Positions 6,343 through 11,289 of a stretch of DNA of 11,289 nucleotides are shown one piece after another. Numbering within the stretch: position 1 is the first letter of the stretch; every line of letters begins with the position of its first letter. The DNA is from JAUZQZ01 sp036985955. Lineage in GTDB: Bacteria; Pseudomonadota; Zetaproteobacteria; Mariprofundales; Mariprofundaceae. The notes beneath the pieces were generated by a model, which saw nothing but the letters and a program-made list of their open reading frames with translations, was not told where the DNA came from and ran no database searches. Made by a program: the position numbers and the translations under genes. Location: contig BTQQ01000048.1 of NCBI GenBank assembly GCA_036985955.1, forward strand, positions 1-11,289, written 5' to 3'.

Positions 6343-7401
6343 TCAGCTATCAAGCACCTTCCGCACTGCATCCTCGGTGGCATCAATGGTCACCGGGCTG
6401 GGCACATTCTGCATCGCCGTATCCGGATCCTTCAGGCCATTGCCGGTCAGCGTGCAAACGATTCTGTCTCCCGGCTTGAAAACACCAGCTTTATTCAGCT
6501 TGATGACGCCAGCCACAGAGGCCGCAGATGCCGGTTCGCAGAATACACCTTCGAGACTGGCAAGCATGTCGTAAGCTTTCAGGATTTCCTCATCCGTAAC
6601 GGCTTTGATACAGCCGCCGGACTCATCACGCGCAGCTTCCGCCTGTTTCCACGAGGCAGGCTTGCCGATACGGATCGCGGTCGCCACTGTTTCGGGGTTC
6701 TCCACCGGCGCACCGTTGACAATGGGAGCCGCGCCTGCAGCCTGAAAACCAATCATCTTCGGCAAACTCTTGCTGATGCGCTTTTCAAAGTATTCCTTAT
6801 ACCCCATCCAGTAGGCGGTAATATTGCCTGCGTTACCCACCGGTAATGCATGGTAGTCGGGCGCAAATCCGAGTTCATCAATAATCTCAAACGCAGCAGT
6901 TTTTTGTCCCTGAATACGGTACGGATTGACGGAATTAACCAGTGAAATTGAACCGTCCGCAGAAATTGTGCGCACCAATTCCAGCGCATCATCAAAATTA
7001 CCACGGATCTGAATAACTCTGGCCCCATAGCGCATGCCCTGCGACAGCTTGCCCAACGCAATTTTACCATCGGGAATCAGCACATAGGCTTCCATGCCAC
7101 AGTTGGCTGCATAGGCGGCGGCGGAAGCGGACGTATTGCCGGTGGAAGCGCAAATCACTTTACGTGAACCGGCGTTATATGCCTGCGTCACCGCCATCGT
7201 CATGCCACGATCCTTGAATGACCCGGTTGGGTTCAGGCCTTCAAACTTGAGAAAAATCTTCAGTTCCGGATTAATGGCGTTGCGCAGGTTCATCGACTCA
7301 TGCAACGGCGTATCGCCCTCATAGAGAGTGATGACCGCATCATCCCCGCCAATGGGCAAAAATGCCCGGTAGCGGTTAATCACTCCTTCATAACGTGGCA
7401 T
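6343..7401 (-). CDS. thrC: Threonine synthase
   Basis: Converts O-phospho-L-homoserine to L-threonine and phosphate, with pyridoxal 5'-phosphate as cofactor; last step of threonine synthesis. At 352 residues it belongs to the short bacterial type (Bacillus-like), not the ~430-residue E. coli type. The PLP lysine is Lys63 in NPTGSFKDRGM (58-67). The phosphate-binding loop is in STGNTSASAAA (86-96). LPVGNAGN in the middle and LTGNGLKDPD near the C-terminus bind the cofactor. All are intact. The start at 7401 has AAAGGA about 8 bases upstream. It follows hom by 30 bp on the same strand, so the two threonine genes are co-transcribed. Homoserine kinase (thrB or thrH) is not in the window. The protein should be cytosolic. 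Confidence 0.96.
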   Translation of the reverse strand: MPRYEGVINRYRAFLPIGGDDAVITLYEGDTPLHESMNLRNAINPELKIFLKFEGLNPTGSFKDRGMTMAVTQAYNAGSRKVICASTGNTSASAAAYAANCGMEAYVLIPDGKIALGKLSQGMRYGARVIQIRGNFDDALELVRTISADGSISLVNSVNPYRIQGQKTAAFEIIDELGFAPDYHALPVGNAGNITAYWMGYKEYFEKRISKSLPKMIGFQAAGAAPIVNGAPVENPETVATAIRIGKPASWKQAEAARDESGGCIKAVTDEEILKAYDMLASLEGVFCEPASAASVAGVIKLNKAGVFKPGDRIVCTLTGNGLKDPDTAMQNVPSPVTIDATEDAVRKVLDS

Positions 7402-7431
7402 AGTTATTATCCTTTCATGTTGTGTAACTGC

Positions 7432-8769
7432 TCAGATTGCTTCTTTACGCAAAATCAGCACATCTTTTTCAACGCTGGCAAGCGCGATGATACGGCTGAT
7501 AGCCGCCTGCAAGTTTCCCTCGCTGGTCTCATGGGTCAGCATGATGATCGGCACCGCCTGAGCTGAATTCCGTTCTTTCTGCATCACGGCCTCCAGACTG
7601 ATACGATGATCGGCCAGAATAGATGTCACTGATGCAATCACCCCCGGCTCATCCTTCACCATCAGACGCAGGTAGTATTCACATGCAACATCTGCCATCG
7701 ACAACGTTTCCAGTTCCCTTCGCTCACCAGCTACAAACCCCATGGGCGGCGCCAACTTGTCCACACCATCCGGCACATCGCCCGAGCAAACCCGCGCAAT
7801 ATCCATAATATCGGCAACGACAGCCGAAGCCGTCGGCCGCTCACCGGCTCCACGTCCGAAATACATCGTATGCTCGACGAAATCGCCGGAAATCTGTACG
7901 GCATTGTAAGAGTCGGAGACTTGTGCAATCTGGGCATCCAGTGGAACCAGAGTCGGATGCACGCGCATTTCCACCTGTTCTACAGCACCATGCTTGCCAT
8001 GCGGCTTGGCGATGCCGAGAAGTTTGATACGGTAGCCCAGTTCTGCTGCGGCCTCAATATCCGCAGCGCTAATCCGGCTGATTCCCTCGGTGAACACCTG
8101 GTCAAAACGGATTTTCGAGCCGAATGCCATGGCCGCAAGAATGGCCAGTTTATGGGCCGTATCAACACCTTCGACATCAAATGTCGGATCAGCTTCGGCA
8201 TAACCCAGTGTTTGCGCCTCTTTGAGCACGTCCGCGTAGTCCGCACCCTCATTCTCCATCTTGGTGAGAATAAAGTTGCAAGTCCCGTTTAAAATTCCAT
8301 ATACCGATTCAATGGCATTGGCAGCAAGCCCCTCGCGTAACGCCTTCAGGCACGGGATGCCGCCGCCGACGGCTGCTTCAAACCCGATGGCCACACCCTT
8401 TTCCGCCGCCAGAACAAACAGTTCCTCACCATGTTTGGCAATCAGTGCCTTGTTGGCTGTCACCACATGTTTACCATGCGTGAGTGCCGTCGCCACAAAC
8501 GTTCGCGCAGGTTCATATCCGCCAATCAGCTCCACCACCAGATCAACATCGTCGGCATTGACCACATCCGCAGCATCATCGGATATCCTAACACCGGAAA
8601 AATCGAGCCCCCGATTACGTCCGGTATCCTTATCCGCCGCCGCTACCAGACGAATGGTTTTGCCCAGTCGGCGAGCCATCAGTTCCTGTTGCTCCAGCAA
8701 AATACGGGCAACACCTGTCCCGATGGTTCCGAGCCCCAACAGCCCTACCCTGATCTCATGCATGCTCAT
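7432..8769 (-). CDS. hom: Homoserine dehydrogenase (monofunctional, with ACT domain)
   Basis: Reduces L-aspartate-4-semialdehyde to L-homoserine with NAD(P)H, the branch point to threonine and methionine. The 445 residues comprise an N-terminal Rossmann domain with GLGTIGTG (12-19), a catalytic domain with EAAVGGGIP (131-139) and ILNGTCNFIL (159-168), and ADPTFDVEGVDTAHK (193-207) with the catalytic Asp203/Lys207 pair. A C-terminal ACT domain (about 366-445, YYLRLMVKDEPGVIA) probably senses threonine for feedback inhibition. No aspartokinase domain is fused. ATG 8769 overlaps the alaC stop (ATGA). The second methionine (8763) is about 7 bases from GGGAG and may be the main start; the difference is two residues. 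thrC follows after 30 bp. Confidence 0.97.
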   Translation of the reverse strand: MSMHEIRVGLLGLGTIGTGVARILLEQQELMARRLGKTIRLVAAADKDTGRNRGLDFSGVRISDDAADVVNADDVDLVVELIGGYEPARTFVATALTHGKHVVTANKALIAKHGEELFVLAAEKGVAIGFEAAVGGGIPCLKALREGLAANAIESVYGILNGTCNFILTKMENEGADYADVLKEAQTLGYAEADPTFDVEGVDTAHKLAILAAMAFGSKIRFDQVFTEGISRISAADIEAAAELGYRIKLLGIAKPHGKHGAVEQVEMRVHPTLVPLDAQIAQVSDSYNAVQISGDFVEHTMYFGRGAGERPTASAVVADIMDIARVCSGDVPDGVDKLAPPMGFVAGERRELETLSMADVACEYYLRLMVKDEPGVIASVTSILADHRISLEAVMQKERNSAQAVPIIMLTHETSEGNLQAAISRIIALASVEKDVLILRKEAI

Positions 8770-9944
8770 GCTCCCGCATTCAGAAAATTTCGAATTCCAC
8801 GTAATGCTTGCCGCGTCCGGTGTTCGTTTTCAATCAATGCGATACGCACATATTCATCACCATATTCGCCAAAACCGATACCGGGTGAAACTGCCACGCC
8901 TGCCTCGCTCAACAGTTTTTTGGAAAATTCAAGCGATCCCATCGCCTTGAAATCATCCGGGATTTCCGCCCATGCAAACATCGAAGCCTTGGGCTTCTCG
9001 GCCATCCAGCCCATTTTATGCAATCCGTCAACCAGCACATTGCGGCGCGACTGATACATATTGCGAATCTCGCCCACACACTCCTGAGGCCCGTTCAACG
9101 CGGTGCATGCGGCAATCTGTAGCGGTTGGAACATACCATAATCCAGGTAGGACTTGATCTTGGCCAGCGCTGCGATGATTTCCTGATTACCCACCATGAA
9201 ACCAATGCGCCAGCCGGGCATGTTGTAGGTCTTGGACAGGGAATAGCACTCCACCGCCACATCTCTGGCCCCCGGAACCTGCAGAATGGACGGACAGCGA
9301 TAATCGTCGAAACAAATCTCGGCATAGGCAATATCCGATATGACGATCAATTTGTACTCCCGCGCCATGTCCACCAGTTTGACATAAAAATCGAGGTCAA
9401 CGACCTGAGCTGTAGGATTTGAGGGAAAATTAACCACCAGAACTTTTGGTTTCGGCCACGAATCACGCACGGCCTTTGCAATACCTTCAAAGAAATCCAC
9501 CCCCGGCCCAATGGGCACATGACGAATATCCGCACCGGCAATAATGAAACCATAGGGATGAATCGGATAGGCCGGATTCGGACAAAGAACCAGATCGCCG
9601 GGATTGGTAATGGCCACGGCCAGATGCGCCAAGCCTTCCTTGGAACCAATGGTGACAATCGACTCGGTCTCGGGATCCAGATCAACATCAAATCTTCGCT
9701 TGTACCAGGCGCACACAGCCCGGCGCAAGCCCGGTATGCCGCGAGACACCGAATAACGATGGTTACTACCGTCCTGCGCTGCCTCACATAGCTTGTCCAC
9801 AATATGCTGGGGCGTCGGCTGATCGGGATTACCCATGCCGAAGTCAATAATGTCCCGTCCGGCATGGCGAAGTTCCATCTTCAACTTGTTGACGACGGCA
9901 AAAACATAAGGAGGGAGGCGTTTTATTTTCTCAAATTCACGCAT
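8766..9944 (-). CDS. alaC: Alanine-type aminotransferase (AlaC family)
   Basis: A fold-type I, PLP-dependent aminotransferase of about 392 residues, very similar along its length to E. coli AlaC (glutamate-pyruvate aminotransferase). Shared stretches are IKRLPPYVF at the N-terminus, DIIDFGMGNPD, YSVSRGIPGLRRA, IVTIGSKEGLAHL, FPSNPTAQ, and SLSKTYNMPGWRIGFMVG. The Schiff-base lysine is about residue 238 and the carboxylate-binding arginine about 246. PKASM and SPGIGFG lie near the end. The frame extends to ATG 10064, but the extra 40 residues do not resemble the family and would span the promoter at 9991-10019. MREFEKIKRL at 9944 is therefore chosen, with AGGAG 15 bases upstream (a long spacing). 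It heads the operon and overlaps hom by 4 bp. Co-expression with hom and thrC fits amino-acid synthesis; another keto-acid substrate is possible. Confidence 0.93.
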   Translation of the reverse strand: MREFEKIKRLPPYVFAVVNKLKMELRHAGRDIIDFGMGNPDQPTPQHIVDKLCEAAQDGSNHRYSVSRGIPGLRRAVCAWYKRRFDVDLDPETESIVTIGSKEGLAHLAVAITNPGDLVLCPNPAYPIHPYGFIIAGADIRHVPIGPGVDFFEGIAKAVRDSWPKPKVLVVNFPSNPTAQVVDLDFYVKLVDMAREYKLIVISDIAYAEICFDDYRCPSILQVPGARDVAVECYSLSKTYNMPGWRIGFMVGNQEIIAALAKIKSYLDYGMFQPLQIAACTALNGPQECVGEIRNMYQSRRNVLVDGLHKMGWMAEKPKASMFAWAEIPDDFKAMGSLEFSKKLLSEAGVAVSPGIGFGEYGDEYVRIALIENEHRTRQALRGIRNFLNAGA

Positions 9945-9990
9945 GGATTCGAATAATATCTCCTGAACCAAATCGCCGAACGGCTCGGGG

Positions 9991-10019
9991 AGTGTAGGCA
10001 GCGACATGAAACCGGTCAA
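9991..10019 (-). promoter_or_regulatory. Sigma70-type promoter for the alaC-hom-thrC-rpfE-recJ operon
   Basis: On the minus strand TTGACC (10019-10014) is followed by exactly 17 bases and TACACT (9996-9991): five of six -35 matches and four of six -10 matches at ideal spacing. Transcription would start near 9984, leaving a leader of about 40 bases before ATG 9944. That supports the shorter alaC start. No leader peptide or attenuator is visible in the short leader. Confidence 0.6.
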
Positions 10020-10083
10020 GAAAACCCACCGCACACGTACGGGAGACGTCGCTCTGACTGGCATAAGCGACTAAACTAACCCC

Positions 10084-11289
10084 ATGTCCACCCCCATGCC
10101 GAGAAAAACGCTCATCCGACTTACCTTCCTCGGTTCATTGGCCGGAGCCATGGCTGGCTTTGGCATCCTGTTTTTTCGCTGGTGCATTGAGGCAGGTCAG
10201 ACCCTGTTTTTACCCAACGCACAAGTCGGCAATTACGAAGGACTTCCTGTGTGGGCGCGTTTGTTTCTTCCGGTCGCGGGCGGTCTGTTGCTTGGTATGA
10301 TTTTTTCACGCATCCCCACCCGTTACCACGATATCGGCGTGGTCCATATTCTGGACCGAATCCACCATCCCGATACCGGACGGTTGCCATTGGGCAATGC
10401 ACTGGTGCAGTTTCTGGGCGGTGTTCTGGCCGTTGTCAGTGGCCATTCCGTGGACAGGGAAGGCCCCGGCGTGCATATCGGCGCATCCAGCGCCAATCTG
10501 ATCGGATATTCCCTGCCCACCAATGCCGAGGAAAATCACACGCTGATCGCCTGTGGCGCGGCAGCCTCTATTGCCGCCGCCTTTAACACACCGTTGGCTG
10601 GCGTCCTCTTTGTCATCGAAGTCCTGCTGGTGCGCTACCGGGTGGTACGCTTCTTTCCGGTCATCATGGCTGCGGTTGTCGGCGCCGTCATCAGCCGCGA
10701 AATACACGGGCCCTCTCCCGCTTTTATCGTCCCTCCGATTGATCTGGGGTCCCTGCTGGAACTGCCTTATATTGCGGCCATGGGGCTGGCCGCCGGACTA
10801 CTGGCCATGCTGTTCGTCAGCATGAGCGAATCCATCATGCGTTTCACCAAAGCATGGCCATTGACGCGCTGTTATGTGCTGGCGGGACTTTGCACAGGAT
10901 TACTGGCTCTCTGGACACCCCAGATCATGGGAATCAGCTACGACACCTTAGAGTCCATGCTGCATGGCAAGGTTGCCATTACTCTGGTTCTGGCACTGAT
11001 TTTCACCAAGCTAATTGCAACCGCTGTGTCTATCGGTTTGCGCATCCCTGGAGGATTGATTGGACCGATGCTTGTTATCGGAGGCGCTGTGGGCTCGGCA
11101 GCCGGAATTCTGGCCAGTGATTTATACCCTGCCCATGCCGGATCAAGTAGTTTTTATGCCATGATTGGCATGGCCGCCATGCTTGGCGCAGCATTACGCG
11201 CGCCGATGACTGCCCTGATCCTCCTGCTGGAGCTGACGGCAAATCCCAACATCATTTTGCCCGGCATGCTGGCCGTAGTCAGCGCAAAC
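10084..11289 (+). CDS. CLC-family chloride channel/transporter (3' end outside window)
   Basis: The frame is open from ATG 10084 to the window end (402 residues shown). It is an inner-membrane protein with many hydrophobic helices. CLC signatures: DREGP (124-128) with gating Glu126, inside SGHSVDREGPGVHIGA; AAAFNTPLAGVLFVIEV (164-180); and PGGLIGPML (322-330). The helix-C GSGIP chloride-binding motif is replaced by RYHDIGVVH (80-88). The internal proton glutamate (E. coli ClcA Glu203) corresponds to Val180 here, as in CLC channels. A passive channel or altered coupling is therefore possible (inference). The tyrosine-containing helix R and any CBS domains would lie beyond the end. ATG 10096 is an alternative start; neither has a Shine-Dalgarno sequence. 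The gene is divergent from alaC. Confidence 0.92.
   Translation, partial: MSTPMPRKTLIRLTFLGSLAGAMAGFGILFFRWCIEAGQTLFLPNAQVGNYEGLPVWARLFLPVAGGLLLGMIFSRIPTRYHDIGVVHILDRIHHPDTGRLPLGNALVQFLGGVLAVVSGHSVDREGPGVHIGASSANLIGYSLPTNAEENHTLIACGAAASIAAAFNTPLAGVLFVIEVLLVRYRVVRFFPVIMAAVVGAVISREIHGPSPAFIVPPIDLGSLLELPYIAAMGLAAGLLAMLFVSMSESIMRFTKAWPLTRCYVLAGLCTGLLALWTPQIMGISYDTLESMLHGKVAITLVLALIFTKLIATAVSIGLRIPGGLIGPMLVIGGAVGSAAGILASDLYPAHAGSSSFYAMIGMAAMLGAALRAPMTALILLLELTANPNIILPGMLAVVSAN

Noticed and set aside
8261..8950. 229-residue plus-strand ORF opposite hom and the end of alaC
   Set aside because: It spans the antisense of two well-supported genes and their junction. Its Ser/Ala-rich composition is typical of antisense frames.

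Overview
The window looks like chromosomal housekeeping DNA from a proteobacterium. By eye it has a moderate GC content, and its proteins resemble the beta/gamma/zeta-proteobacterial versions of each family. The order alaC-hom-thrC-rpfE-like-recJ with prfB just beyond is characteristic of those groups; recJ-prfB is also the E. coli order, and rpfE, recJ and prfB lie near one another in Xanthomonas. A more exact placement is not possible from sequence alone, though a zetaproteobacterial or betaproteobacterial-like host would fit. No phage, CRISPR, transposase gene, rRNA or tRNA was recognised.

Layout. (1) Positions 1-255 (+) hold the C-terminus of a P-loop kinase-like protein. (2) Positions 287-1150 (-) hold a two-gene unit: an SspA-type GST-fold protein followed by a small protein with two CDGSH iron-sulfur motifs. 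(3) Positions 1151-1644 contain no gene. They carry the sspA promoter region, a strong hairpin terminator (1249-1284) and a 265-bp palindromic element (1378-1642) with 32-bp terminal inverted repeats that differ at one base. The element begins two bases after the prfB stop codon. (4) Positions 1645-2758 (-) are prfB (release factor 2). It is split into two frames by the classic programmed +1 frameshift at CTT TGA C, with a GGAGG sequence three bases upstream. (5) Positions 2948-3661 (+) are an unrecognised Pro/Ala/Ser/Thr-rich ORF on the opposite strand, between recJ and prfB. (6) Positions 3739-9944 (-) are a tight operon read alaC -> hom -> thrC -> rpfE-like -> recJ. It has ATGA stop/start overlaps at alaC/hom and rpfE/recJ and 25-30 bp gaps elsewhere, and a good sigma70-type promoter lies just upstream of the corrected alaC start. 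(7) Positions 10084-11289 (+) are a divergent CLC-family chloride transporter or channel, cut off by the window end.

Function. The large operon joins amino-acid metabolism (an alanine-type aminotransferase and the two dedicated steps of threonine synthesis other than homoserine kinase) to a RpfE-type conserved protein and the RecJ exonuclease. prfB autoregulates through its frameshift. SspA plus a CDGSH protein suggests a small stress or redox unit; in E. coli the partner of sspA is sspB.

The observations most worth a second look are the palindromic element in the prfB 3' region, the unknown Pro-rich ORF splitting recJ from prfB, the CLC protein lacking both the GSGIP serine and the internal proton glutamate, and several start sites that differ from the longest ORF. 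I did not find a convincing new multi-gene defence or mobile system.
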